NCBI GenBank assembly: GCA_019459285.1 | Contig: JAIBEL010000073.1 | Span: forward strand, 1-64,000 | Direction: 5' to 3' | Source: Rhizobium sp. | GTDB lineage: Bacteria > Pseudomonadota > Gammaproteobacteria > Burkholderiales > Thiobacillaceae | DNA length: 64,000 nt | Notes under the pieces: model-generated | What the model was told of the DNA's origin: nothing | The model's input: the letters and a program-made list of their open reading frames with translations, nothing else | The model's database searches: none | Made by a program: the position numbers and the translations under genes | Shown here: positions 32,225-40,225 of the stretch, piece after piece | Layout: every line of letters starts with the position of its first letter | How positions within the stretch are numbered: the stretch's first letter is position 1

Positions 32225-33580
32225 TCAGGCGTTAAACATGTCGCGATAGATGCCGCGTGCCCATTCCAGCGTTGCCTCGCCTTTGGCGGCATCACGGTTC
32301 TCGAAGGTCTTGGTGTCCTTGGAGAAGCCCGTGATGATGTCCTTCTCGGTGCTGTAGTCGTAGCTGGCATCGACGCTGATGGCTTCCATCGGATTGGCAT
32401 TCACCATCGAGTAGCAGATGGTGCGCGGACTGACCCAGGAGATCTCTTTGCCCTGCGCGCGTGCCGCCAGCACCTTGGCGATGAAATGGCCTTCGGTATT
32501 GGAAGTGTTGGCGCTCTTGGAATAGGGATGCGGACGCGAGTCGCCGGTCACGTAGACATGGGGGTCGCCGATGATGTTGTAGAAGCGGGTATCGATATGG
32601 GCTTCCTTCTGATTGCTCTTGCTCGATGGCGCCATCAAGCCGAGATGCTCGATCAGCATGGAACCGCGTACGTTGGCATAGATGGCCGCGTCGTCGAACT
32701 TGTATTCATCGAATTCGGTCTTGATAATTTTCCTGTCCACATCCACGCCCGTCACTGCCTTGGATGGCAGCCATTCGATGTAATCCCGGTACAACTCATT
32801 GAAGGCCGCATGGAAGCCATCCTTCTTGATGGTGATTTCCGGATTGGCATCCAGCACCAGAACCTTGCCCTTGACCTTGTTCTTTTTGAAGGTCGAGGCG
32901 AGCAGGCAGGCGCGCTCGTAGGGGCCGGGCAGGCAGCGGTAATTGCCGGACGGCACGGTTTGCACGAAGACGCCGCCTTCGAATTCCTTGACCTTGCGAT
33001 GAATGGTGACGTGTTCGGTAGGCGAGATGAAGCCACCCGGATAGACCTGGCGCAGAGCGGTCATCGTGTCCACGTCCGTTACGCCGATCTTGTCGTAGTC
33101 GTACGAGATGCCAGGTGCCAGGACCAGGAAATCATACTGGATGTCCCCCTCGTTGGTGGCCAGGAGCCGGCTGTTCCGATCCAGGCCGGTTACCGTCGCG
33201 TTGAAATAGGTGTAATTGTTGTTGACGGCCGCGTCCAGAAAACTGTGGTCGGCCAGGAATTCCAGGTTGATGAGACCGGCGTACCACAAGTTGCTGGAAA
33301 AGCAGGACGAATACATGTCGCGTTTCTCCACCAGCACCACGTCAAATTTCGGATATTCCTTCTTGGCGTATTTTGCGATGGTCAGGCCGGAGGTGCCCCC
33401 CCCAACAACGACCAGGCGCGGACCCCTGGCTTTCGGGAGTGCTGCCATGGTGCGGGTGGCAATCGCAGGTGCGGCGTTGGCCATGGTCGATCGCGCCGTG
33501 CCGGCAAGACCCGCCGTACCCGCAGCGAATATGGCGCCGCCCATTTTCATGAAATTACGTCTACTGTTATTCCCTTCCAT
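32225..33580 (-). CDS. fccB: Flavocytochrome-c sulfide dehydrogenase flavoprotein-like protein
   Basis: A 451-residue protein with a twin-arginine-like signal (SRRNFMKMGG) and an FAD-binding VVVGGGTSGLTIAKYAKK near residue 57. Cysteines in the expected places for sulfide chemistry are GNYRCLPGPYERA near residue 217 and RTICYSMVNANP near residue 386. An extra cysteine lies in SSCFSSNLWY near residue 92. The C-terminal FCSD-type flavin region follows. FccB oxidises sulfide in the periplasm and passes electrons to a cytochrome; no cytochrome partner lies next to it here, but a Rieske protein does. It would remove the sulfide made by methanethiol oxidase, encoded upstream on the same strand. Confidence 0.85.
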   Translation of the reverse strand: MEGNNSRRNFMKMGGAIFAAGTAGLAGTARSTMANAAPAIATRTMAALPKARGPRLVVVGGGTSGLTIAKYAKKEYPKFDVVLVEKRDMYSSCFSSNLWYAGLINLEFLADHSFLDAAVNNNYTYFNATVTGLDRNSRLLATNEGDIQYDFLVLAPGISYDYDKIGVTDVDTMTALRQVYPGGFISPTEHVTIHRKVKEFEGGVFVQTVPSGNYRCLPGPYERACLLASTFKKNKVKGKVLVLDANPEITIKKDGFHAAFNELYRDYIEWLPSKAVTGVDVDRKIIKTEFDEYKFDDAAIYANVRGSMLIEHLGLMAPSSKSNQKEAHIDTRFYNIIGDPHVYVTGDSRPHPYSKSANTSNTEGHFIAKVLAARAQGKEISWVSPRTICYSMVNANPMEAISVDASYDYSTEKDIITGFSKDTKTFENRDAAKGEATLEWARGIYRDMFNA

Positions 33581-33666
33581 TCTTGTTTCCTCCCAAATGA
33601 CGACAAGTAAATGCTCGGCGCCCGGACACCGGAACCAAGCTACGCAAACTGCTAGGGGTAAAAAAT

Positions 33667-33686
33667 GCGGGCCCAGATGGGCCCGC
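33667..33686 (-). terminator. Intrinsic terminator ending the methanethiol oxidase operon
   Basis: An 8-bp all-GC stem (GCGGGCCC at 33667-33674, GGGCCCGC at 33679-33686) with a four-base loop. On the minus strand it is followed by ATTTTTTA, a good T tract. It lies between the small Fe-S gene and the flavoprotein gene, so it separates the mtoX operon from fccB. Confidence 0.88.
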
Positions 33687-33746
33687 CAAAATTAACGGGC
33701 AGGAGGAGTTATAGGAGAGGCCGCCCGTCAAAACAAAACCGATCAC

Positions 33747-33923
33747 TCATTCCATTTGCAAAGCTTTCGCCGGACACGCCACAACCACCTGGCGCACCTG
33801 TTCTTCCGTGGCATTCTCGGGCTGGATCACGAACTTGCCGTCTTCCACTTTGAACACCTGCGGCAGCGTCTTGACGCAATTTCCACTGTGGCAGCAGGTT
33901 TTTTCATTCCAGACAACTTTCAT
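33747..33923 (-). CDS. Small Fe-S protein (divergent single-cluster ferredoxin-like domain)
   Basis: A 58-residue protein beginning MKVVWNEKTCCHSGNCVKTL and ending CPAKALQME. The four cysteine positions (CC, C and the later CP) match the small (4Fe-4S)-binding Fer4_19 family. It may be an electron carrier. The start ATG is at 33921-33923 and the ribosome-binding site on the minus strand is GAAAGGAAG. It is the last gene before the strong terminator at 33667, downstream of the Fae homologue. Confidence 0.8.
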   Translation of the reverse strand: MKVVWNEKTCCHSGNCVKTLPQVFKVEDGKFVIQPENATEEQVRQVVVACPAKALQME

Positions 33924-34064
33924 CGTGCCTTCCTTTCGTTGATTCGCCAGTCGAAAATCTTCATGAACAGTCTTTGCAGACCACGCCGTTATTCTGCGCG
34001 TTGGTAGAAAAATTCCTATCCGGAGAACTACCTACCCCCGGCAGGAAATTACCTGCAAGTGGCT

Positions 34065-34604
34065 TCAGGCATCGGGGTCGTACATGTCATGGCGAATGCT
34101 GTTCCGGTTGGCGATTAATTCGTCGATGCCAGGTTCGTCGTTAAGCGCGCGTTGGATTGCGAGTTTGGTTGCTTCGTAGTTGGTGCGATAGAGATCCTTG
34201 TGATCAAGATTGGGATCGGTCGCGCAACGCGGATCGATCCATACCAGGCTGACGATGCACAGATCGTTGACCTGGTCGCGCGGCAGGATGCCTTCGATCA
34301 CGCAGTCCAGCACGGCATCGGCCGTGGCGGCCTGGACCGTGCCGCCGAACAGGTCGACGTAGGCCATGCTTTTCATGGTGACCTTGGGCACCATCAGGGT
34401 GGCGGGACGCACCTGCTGGTTGCAGGCCCGGATGGCGAACATGCGGGTGTGGCCTGCGGTCTGTCCCATCATGTTGGCGAAGGCGTGCCCGACGGGTCCA
34501 TCGACGCTGCCGATCAAGATTTCCGGCATGGCGTCGGTGAACTGGCCTTCCCGGGCGAGGACGGTGGCTTCGCCCGTTTTGAAAATGATCGTGTTGTGGT
34601 CCAT
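34065..34604 (-). CDS. fae: Formaldehyde-activating enzyme (Fae) homologue
   Basis: A 179-residue protein with recognisable Fae segments: ILIGSVDGPVGHAFANMMG near residue 30 (with the catalytic histidine in GHAF), RPATLMVPKVTMKS near residue 66 and AVLDCVIEGILP near residue 100. Fae condenses formaldehyde with tetrahydromethanopterin. The N- and C-termini differ from canonical Fae, so it may be a Fae2/Fae3-type paralogue. Its place in the methanethiol oxidase operon makes sense because that enzyme releases formaldehyde. The tetrahydromethanopterin genes at 62.8-64 kb supply the cofactor. Confidence 0.88.
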   Translation of the reverse strand: MDHNTIIFKTGEATVLAREGQFTDAMPEILIGSVDGPVGHAFANMMGQTAGHTRMFAIRACNQQVRPATLMVPKVTMKSMAYVDLFGGTVQAATADAVLDCVIEGILPRDQVNDLCIVSLVWIDPRCATDPNLDHKDLYRTNYEATKLAIQRALNDEPGIDELIANRNSIRHDMYDPDA

Positions 34605-34621
34605 GTTTTGCCTTTCGAGGT

Positions 34622-34828
34622 TCAGTGCAGTTTGATGATGGGTATGTTGGGGACGCTGATGATGTTGGTGGGTGTGCCGAATACGGGCTTGAATGGGCCA
34701 TTGAGCACCATCTGGTGCATCTTGTGCCGAGGCCTGTAGACCAGGTCGATCATGAGTCCGCCCGTCAGGTTGCCGACGGTGTTGCAGCGGCCGGGCGAGC
34801 CATCATCCCGATAGAGGTATTCAGACAT
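34622..34828 (-). CDS. Hypothetical 68-residue protein in the mtoX operon
   Basis: A short soluble protein that I do not recognise. It begins MSEYLYRDDGSPGRCNTVG, contains a basic middle part RPRHKMHQMV near residue 33 and ends with VPNIPIIKLH. There is one cysteine. It sits between the MauG-like gene and the Fae homologue with short gaps on both sides, so it is very likely translated. The function is unknown. Confidence 0.6.
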   Translation of the reverse strand: MSEYLYRDDGSPGRCNTVGNLTGGLMIDLVYRPRHKMHQMVLNGPFKPVFGTPTNIISVPNIPIIKLH

Positions 34829-34862
34829 ATGTTCTCTGGGTGAGTATGGGACGCCGTCCTGC

Positions 34863-36068
34863 TCAGGGTCGCCTGGCGTTGATCTGGCTCATGAATGTAT
34901 CGCTGGGATCGTGCTCCGGGATCGGCAGGTTTTCCGGGGCTTGCCGCGCATCACGCTCCAGTGCAGCAACATTGTCGCCGGTCAGGCTCTTCAGGAAGGC
35001 GACGAGCGCCGACTTCTCATCCGGCGTCAGATTCAGGCGCACGATCAGAGGCGATTTCTCCGGGTTGTCGATCCCGCCCTTGTCGTAGAAATCGACGACT
35101 TCCTCCAACGTGCGCAGCGAACCGTCATGCATATAAGGAGAGGTCAGTTCCACGTTGCGCAGAATGGGAGTCTTGTAGGCCCAGCTGTCTTTCGGGTTGA
35201 ACGTGACTTCGTAGCGCCCTACATCAGGCAGCGGCGGTTCGAACGACTTGAGGTGCTGGGCATTCACGTCGACGAATACATTGGGCGCAAGTTGTACGCG
35301 ATAGGTCGTGCGTTCGGGGAACATGGTGCGCTCCCAGCCCAGCCCTGTGTTGTGGAATTTGTGATCGGTGAACAGCGCACTTTTCTCGCCCACCGAGTGG
35401 CAGGCGACGCAGCGTCCTTTGCCCATGAACACCTGGAAGCCGCGCTGCTCCGTGGCGTTCAGTGCATTCTTCTCGCCGCCGTAGTACCAGCGGTCGAAGC
35501 GGGAGTTGCCGGAAACCAGCGTGCGCTCGTAGCTGGCGATGGCCTGGCCGATGCGCTCCGCCGTGACCGGGCCATTGAAGGCCGCCTCGAACATGCCCTT
35601 GTATTCGGGCAGCTGACGCACTTTCTCGACGACATAGCCGATGGCCGGCATGTCCATTTCATTCTTGGTCAGCAGCGGCCCCCAGATCTGGTCTTCCAGA
35701 TGCGGTTCGCGCCCTTCGAGGAACAGACTGCGCTGGTAGCCCACGTTGAACATGGTGGGGGAATTGCGGCGGTGGCTACGGCCTTCCATGCCGATGGCGG
35801 CGCCCAGTTCATGGGAGGTGAAACCCTGCTCGGGCACGTGGCACATGCCGCAGGACATGGTGTTGTTGTGGGAGAGCCGTCGATCCATGAACAAACGACG
35901 TCCGAGATCGATCTTTTCTTGGGTCAGAGGGTTGGATGCAGGAATAACGAGGGGTGGCAGGCCAAGCGGAATAGGCAGATTGACTGGGGTGTCGGCACGT
36001 ACGATGGGTGATAGGGAGGACAGCACGCTGGCCATCGAGAGCCAGCGCAGGGCACGAATTACTTTCAT
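34863..36068 (-). CDS. MauG-like di-haem cytochrome c peroxidase
   Basis: A 401-residue exported protein with a signal peptide (about 1-25, ending VRA) and two haem-c sites: CGMCH near residue 97 and CVACH near residue 238. The fold matches the bacterial cytochrome c peroxidase/MauG family. In known methanethiol oxidase operons a MauG-like protein and an SCO protein follow mtoX and are thought to mature the enzyme; this gene order is the same. Its start overlaps the SCO stop by four bases. Confidence 0.92.
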   Translation of the reverse strand: MKVIRALRWLSMASVLSSLSPIVRADTPVNLPIPLGLPPLVIPASNPLTQEKIDLGRRLFMDRRLSHNNTMSCGMCHVPEQGFTSHELGAAIGMEGRSHRRNSPTMFNVGYQRSLFLEGREPHLEDQIWGPLLTKNEMDMPAIGYVVEKVRQLPEYKGMFEAAFNGPVTAERIGQAIASYERTLVSGNSRFDRWYYGGEKNALNATEQRGFQVFMGKGRCVACHSVGEKSALFTDHKFHNTGLGWERTMFPERTTYRVQLAPNVFVDVNAQHLKSFEPPLPDVGRYEVTFNPKDSWAYKTPILRNVELTSPYMHDGSLRTLEEVVDFYDKGGIDNPEKSPLIVRLNLTPDEKSALVAFLKSLTGDNVAALERDARQAPENLPIPEHDPSDTFMSQINARRP

Positions 36069-36820
36069 GGCAGGTTGATACCTTCTTCCATTAGCAAAGT
36101 GAGAATGTCGTTGTAGACGACATCGGGCGACAGATAAGCCGTGGTGTAGATCTCCCGGATGACATGGTTGCGGTCGATCAGGAAAACTTTCAACACATGG
36201 CTCAAGGTGCTGAGCGGTTTCTTGGTGACAGGGTCGACATCGATATAGACGTCCTGGCCGTATGCATCGAGTATCGGGATGAGATCATGGAGCGATGCCG
36301 TGGTGAGAAAGTCCCACGGCGCGCCACGACTGGCGTTTCCACTGTCTCCTGCATAAAGTTTGAGGACTTCCGGAGTATCGCGTCTCGGATCGAAAGAAAG
36401 GCTGACGAGGCGGATGCTCCCCTTGAATTCCGGATGCCTTTCCAATCGGTTTTGCAGGTTATGGAACACCAGATACGCAAAAGGGCAGCCACTCGGATCG
36501 GCACAGCTCGAGTAGATGAAGGACAGCAGCGTGATCCTACCCCCGGTGAATTCGGAAAGTGAGCGCGCTTTGCCGTCGATGTCCAGTACCTTGCCATCGG
36601 GCGCGGTTTTGATGTCATAAAGTTTGTAGCTGCCTGGCGGACTAGGCTTGAAGTCCATGACCACGCCAGCTTGTTCGGTGATTTGCTGGGACTGATTGGT
36701 GTCGGCAGCGTTGGCGGCACAGGCACCCGCCAAGGCGAACGTCAGGAGCAGGGAAAAAAAACCGCCCCCCCGCAAGGGGGGGCGGAGAGCCCCAACAATG
36801 TAAGCGCTCTGTTTGGACAT
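36065..36820 (-). CDS. SCO1/SenC-like copper chaperone with altered Cys spacing
   Basis: A 251-residue SCO-family protein. The thioredoxin-like core has the conserved later histidine in LSHVLKVFLID near residue 203. The copper-binding cysteines read SSCADPSGCPFAY near residue 105: five residues lie between the two cysteines instead of the usual three (CxxxC). The N-terminal export signal is encoded across a perfect GC hairpin followed by eight T, which looks like a terminator. The ATG at 36820 starts four bases after the mtoX stop. It probably delivers copper to methanethiol oxidase. Confidence 0.87.
   Translation of the reverse strand: MSKQSAYIVGALRPPLRGGGFFSLLLTFALAGACAANAADTNQSQQITEQAGVVMDFKPSPPGSYKLYDIKTAPDGKVLDIDGKARSLSEFTGGRITLLSFIYSSCADPSGCPFAYLVFHNLQNRLERHPEFKGSIRLVSLSFDPRRDTPEVLKLYAGDSGNASRGAPWDFLTTASLHDLIPILDAYGQDVYIDVDPVTKKPLSTLSHVLKVFLIDRNHVIREIYTTAYLSPDVVYNDILTLLMEEGINLP
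36754..36785 (-). terminator. Terminator-like hairpin inside the SCO signal-peptide codons
   Basis: A perfect 10-bp GC stem (36762-36771 with 36776-36785) with a four-base loop, followed on the minus strand by eight T (36754-36761). This is a textbook intrinsic terminator in shape, but it lies about 35 bases inside the SCO reading frame, right after mtoX. It could cut down transcription of the downstream maturation genes relative to mtoX. Confidence 0.8.
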
Positions 36821-36824
36821 CAAA

Positions 36825-38213
36825 TTATTTACCCTTCGGCTCGGTCAATGCGAGCTTGAGGCTGTCCAGGTCCTGCGATTCGGCAGCAGCCAGCGGCTTG
36901 AGCTTGCTCAGGTTGAGCGCCTGGAACTTCATGTGGTGGGCGCGACCGAGCTTTTCCTTGTAGAAATCGATGGTGAAGACGTGTGAAAGCTTCTTGCCGT
37001 TCCACTTGTACATCTTCAGGAACTGCTCGTCGTCCTTGCCTTTCTTGTCCCAGTTGCCCAGCAGGGATGTGGTGTAATACACCCGCTTGCCGTCGAAGGA
37101 CTGCGACACCATGTTGACCTGGGAGCCGATTTTTTCCTTGAAAACTTCTTTCGGATGCATCGGATCGTGGAAATCCCAGTAGCGGGTCATGCCGTCCATG
37201 AAGGTGTTGACCCACAGGCCCTTGCCGTCGGCCGTGATGGAAATATCCACCGGCAGCGGGATATCGGCAGGGTTGCCGATGGTGCCGACGTCGTGCGCCT
37301 GCCATTCACCTTTTTTATCCTGCTTGATGACATACAGTTGCGAGGTCAGGGCGGTAGCAGTCACGGCCCAGTTGTCGCCCTTCTTCAGCGACCAGCGGAC
37401 TTCCAGCGGTGCACCGGGCACATCGAAGACCTTCGTGGGCTCCATGGTTTTCAGATTCCAGATCGCCATGGTGTTGCCGAAGTGCTTCATGGCGTCAGGG
37501 TCCTTGACCATTTTCCCCAAGTCCATCATGTAGTTGTTCCAACCGGTGAAGCTGGACGTCAGCAGGACATTCTTCTGCGGGTTGATGCCGATGTCGTAGC
37601 CATAGCCGTCCCCTTGCACACCGCCGACCTTGGTGGTGGGCATGTCATGCTTCGAAATGAATTTCCCATCATTACTGTAGACCGCGATGCCGGTCACGCC
37701 GCCATGGTCTTTCGCGTTGGACAGGGCCTGGATCATCATACGGCCGGGCAGCGCATAGAAGGTATGGGGACCCACATAGCCGGTCTTCTCGACCAGGTCG
37801 GTGATGGTCCTGACCAGTTTCGGCTTGCTCGGGTCGGTGCCGATGTCGAACACAAACATCTTGTTGCTATCCAGCGCGCCCGCCCACATGTAACGGCGGT
37901 CGTCGCTGAAACCCATGTGGTGCGCTTCGCCGCGTCCGCCAACGGAGAGCGAGTTGATGACCTTGCCGAAGGTCTTGGAGCCGGGGCGTACGTCCACGGT
38001 CACGAGTTTGTCTGAACCGTCGCCGATGCCTTCAACGCCTAGTGTCCAGACATAGACCAGGTCTTCCTGTCCCTTGATGAGGGGGGTGAAAGGCGAACAG
38101 GCAGTTTCGTCCGCATGCGAGAGGGTCGGCAGGGCGACTACGCCCAACGCCACGGTGGCAGAAACGGCGGCCGCCAGGGCCTTCAGTGAAAAGCGGTTAT
38201 TACATTTGGGCAT
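36825..38213 (-). CDS. mtoX: Methanethiol oxidase (SBP56 family)
   Basis: A 462-residue exported protein of the selenium-binding-protein-56 family. It has a signal peptide (about 1-34, ending LSHA) and long family-specific stretches such as YVWTLGVEGIGDGSDKLVTVD (cited by position near residue 50) and GRGEAHHMGFSDDRRYMWAG near residue 85. It oxidises methanethiol to formaldehyde, sulfide and hydrogen peroxide in the periplasm and is copper dependent in characterised bacteria. The start at 38213 is preferred over an upstream TTG because it begins the signal peptide and follows AAGGAG. The SCO-MauG gene order downstream supports the call. It has a sigma-54 promoter and an upstream palindrome. 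Confidence 0.92.
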   Translation of the reverse strand: MPKCNNRFSLKALAAAVSATVALGVVALPTLSHADETACSPFTPLIKGQEDLVYVWTLGVEGIGDGSDKLVTVDVRPGSKTFGKVINSLSVGGRGEAHHMGFSDDRRYMWAGALDSNKMFVFDIGTDPSKPKLVRTITDLVEKTGYVGPHTFYALPGRMMIQALSNAKDHGGVTGIAVYSNDGKFISKHDMPTTKVGGVQGDGYGYDIGINPQKNVLLTSSFTGWNNYMMDLGKMVKDPDAMKHFGNTMAIWNLKTMEPTKVFDVPGAPLEVRWSLKKGDNWAVTATALTSQLYVIKQDKKGEWQAHDVGTIGNPADIPLPVDISITADGKGLWVNTFMDGMTRYWDFHDPMHPKEVFKEKIGSQVNMVSQSFDGKRVYYTTSLLGNWDKKGKDDEQFLKMYKWNGKKLSHVFTIDFYKEKLGRAHHMKFQALNLSKLKPLAAAESQDLDSLKLALTEPKGK

Positions 38214-38315
38214 ATCGGTCTCCTTATCTTTGAACGGACAAACGTACAAGCGCAACGCTCCTGATAAATCCAATAATTCGTTGGGAGGCTAGAGCGAAGG
38301 TCGCGCCTTACGTGA

Positions 38316-38331
38316 AGCAACACTCGTGCCA
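38316..38331 (-). promoter_or_regulatory. Sigma-54 promoter of the mtoX operon
   Basis: On the minus strand the sequence reads TGGCACG-AGTG-TTGCT, which matches the sigma-54 consensus (TGGCACG-N4-TTGCW) at every position. It lies about 105 bases before the mtoX start. The upstream palindrome at 38472-38492 is the likely activator site. Confidence 0.85.
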
Positions 38332-38344
38332 TAAATTCTTTTAT

Positions 38345-38443
38345 ATATAAATCAAAATGTTCCGCGCGTTTATAAGGGTTTACCCTTAGTTCTTTTACGT
38401 ATAAATAATCATCTTTCCGTGTGTGGTTAAGGGTTTACCCTCA
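38345..38443. repeat. Two tandem copies of a 55-bp unit, each with a perfect or near-perfect palindrome
   Basis: Two units of about 44 conserved bases with a 55-base period (about 38345-38388 and 38400-38443) share TATAAAT at the left and a palindrome at the right. The palindromes are TAAGGGT-TT-ACCCTTA (38373-38388) and TAAGGGT-TT-ACCCTCA (38428-38443). They lie between the sigma-54 promoter and the upstream activator palindrome of mtoX, so they may bind a second regulator or a DNA-bending protein. Confidence 0.8.
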
Positions 38444-38471
38444 TTCGGATTGTTACGGAACGACTCGGGAC

Positions 38472-38492
38472 GGTGTGACAATTTGTCTCACC
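38472..38492. promoter_or_regulatory. Upstream activator-type palindrome for mtoX
   Basis: Two nine-base arms, GGTGTGACA and TGTCTCACC, with one mismatch, flank a three-base ATT spacer. Its near edge is 141 bases from the -24 element of the mtoX sigma-54 promoter. The same sequence with the same flanking CTCCAGA stretch is found upstream of the formate dehydrogenase operon at 52374-52394. Confidence 0.75.
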
Positions 38493-38752
38493 TCCAGATC
38501 ACTATAGTGGTCAACGCTTCGCCGGCAACAGATCAATGCTTGAAGAGGATCCGGGTTGATTCGATGGGTGCCCACTGAATAGGGGGCATTTGCCTGCCAG
38601 AACAGAGCATGCCAATGATCTGGCCGCAGGCAGGATGCGATGCCTTGCAAAATGGCTGCCGTGCGAGCGCGAAAATTCAATCTCGATTTCTGCCGATTGG
38701 TGACAAATTGCTTGTCGGGATAGGCCCACCAAGCCGAATCAACCGTGTGATA

Positions 38753-39727
38753 TCAATAATTCCGGATGGCCAAAGTCTCGAATAGCTCGTCCCGTTCGAC
38801 TGGCGTGCTGACTTTCACGGCTCGATCTACAACTTCTCGCGACAGGTGACTGGAAAAAGTCCTGATGAAATCGTAATGACAGGCACGCAGGAACAGGCCT
38901 TTGCGGAAACCGATGCGGGTAATACTGGGTTCGAACAGATGGCTGGCATCCAGAAAACCGAGATCGCTGTCAAGGCTTTCATCTTGTGCCATCTCTGCCA
39001 GAATACCCACCCCCAGTCCTAGGCGGATGTAGGTCTTGATCACATCCGCATCGGTGGCGGTAAGCGCTACACGGGGCGCGAGTCCGCGTCGTTGGAAGGC
39101 ATCGTTGATATGAGATCGATCGGTGAAACCGAACACATAAGTGAGAATGGGATATTCCGCCACGGCCTCCAGGGTTAATGGTTCAACCCTCTCCAAGGCA
39201 TGTCCCCTGGGTACCACTACAGCGCGATTCCAGAGATAGCAAGGTAGCATGATCAGTTCATCGAAGAGATGCAGGGATTCCGTGGCGATGGCAAAGTCGA
39301 TTCCGCCACTGGCTGCCATTTCCGCGATCTGGGCCGGGCTGCCCTGATGAAGATGTAGGCTCAGTTCAGGGTATGTGCGCCTGAAGGCCCGGATGACGGG
39401 GGGCAGCACGTAGCGGGCCTGCGTATGAGTCGTGGCAATAGACAGTTCACCGCTACTCGGGTCACTGAACTCGAGTGAGACTCGGCGGATCGCTTCTATG
39501 TTGGCAAGCGTGCATTCAGCCAATTCCATGACTGCCCGTCCAGCTGCAGTACATCCAATAAGTTGGCGTCCTGCGCGTTCGAATAGAGGTACACCCAATT
39601 CTTCCTCAAGCAATCGGAGTTGTTTACTCAAACTAGGTTGCGACTTGAACAGCCGTTCAGCAGCGCTGGTGACATTGAACCCGCTGTGGGCTAGCGCTAG
39701 AAGATAGCGTAGCTGCTGTAACTGCAT
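38753..39727 (-). CDS. CysB-type LysR-family regulator
   Basis: A 324-residue regulator, exactly the usual CysB length. The N-terminal helix-turn-helix has LQQLRYLLALAHSGFNVTSAAERLFKSQPSLSKQL (cited by position, residues 2-37), and the C-terminal ligand domain has ATTHTQARYVLPPVI near residue 99 and TDADVIKTYIRLGLGVGI near residue 230. CysB proteins sense sulfur status through acetylserine, sulfate or thiosulfate. It lies between the mtoX operon and the sulfonate-type genes, so control of those genes is likely. The start at 39727 is chosen by family length; the frame stays open upstream. Confidence 0.92.
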   Translation of the reverse strand: MQLQQLRYLLALAHSGFNVTSAAERLFKSQPSLSKQLRLLEEELGVPLFERAGRQLIGCTAAGRAVMELAECTLANIEAIRRVSLEFSDPSSGELSIATTHTQARYVLPPVIRAFRRTYPELSLHLHQGSPAQIAEMAASGGIDFAIATESLHLFDELIMLPCYLWNRAVVVPRGHALERVEPLTLEAVAEYPILTYVFGFTDRSHINDAFQRRGLAPRVALTATDADVIKTYIRLGLGVGILAEMAQDESLDSDLGFLDASHLFEPSITRIGFRKGLFLRACHYDFIRTFSSHLSREVVDRAVKVSTPVERDELFETLAIRNY

Positions 39728-39883
39728 GGGCCACTCCTCTGGATAACGGTAACAAGATAGCGCAATTAGCGCCAATCTCCGGTGACCATAGCTTTTAGCC
39801 ATGGGACCATGGCCAAGCGTGATTTCACAGTGCCGCCGCAGTCCGTTACCTTGCAAACTTGATCCATGAGCAAGGAATGGGCC

Positions 39884-40225
39884 ATGAGTATTATCCTGAT
39901 CACACAACCCGTTGCAGGCGATATTTCCGACTGGTTCGACGCCGATGGTTTCTTCGCCGAACCTCATCTCTGGGAGCGTCAAGTGGCGGTACGTATCGCG
40001 CTGGAGGATGGCATTCCTGTTCTGACCCCCAAGCACTGGGACGTGATTGACCATGTGCGCAGCCACTATTTCGCACTGGGTAGTTTACCGGTGATGCGGC
40101 TGATCTGCCGGGCCACCGGATTGGATCGTCACAAGGCCCACAAACTGTTCAGCAATTGCAAGATATTGTGGCGTGTAGCCGGTTTGCCCAACCCTGGGGG
40201 CGAAGCCTCTACCTACATGAACTGA
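39884..40225 (+). CDS. DsrC/TusE-like protein lacking the C-terminal cysteine
   Basis: A 113-residue protein with the DsrC/TusE fold pattern: a DADGFFAEPHLWERQVAVRIA segment (from residue 20), LTPKHWDVIDHVRSHYFA near residue 49 and VAGLPNPGG near the C-terminus. In active TusE/DsrC proteins the second-to-last residue is a cysteine that carries sulfur after the GLPKPTGC pattern. Here the sequence continues EASTYMN with no cysteine there. The only cysteines are ICRAT and SNCK in the last third. It may be a regulatory relative that does not transfer sulfur. ATG 39884 has AAGGA at good distance; ATG 39866 is possible. Confidence 0.82.
   Translation: MSIILITQPVAGDISDWFDADGFFAEPHLWERQVAVRIALEDGIPVLTPKHWDVIDHVRSHYFALGSLPVMRLICRATGLDRHKAHKLFSNCKILWRVAGLPNPGGEASTYMN

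Noticed and set aside
32051-33610. A 519-codon plus-strand open frame
   Set aside because: It is the shadow of the minus-strand FccB-like gene, which has a signal peptide, FAD motif and conserved cysteines.
38695-38725. A second activator-like site (GGTGACA and TTGTC) near the end of the CysB-type gene
   Set aside because: Spacing between the half sites differs from the two good sites and no promoter at the right distance was found.
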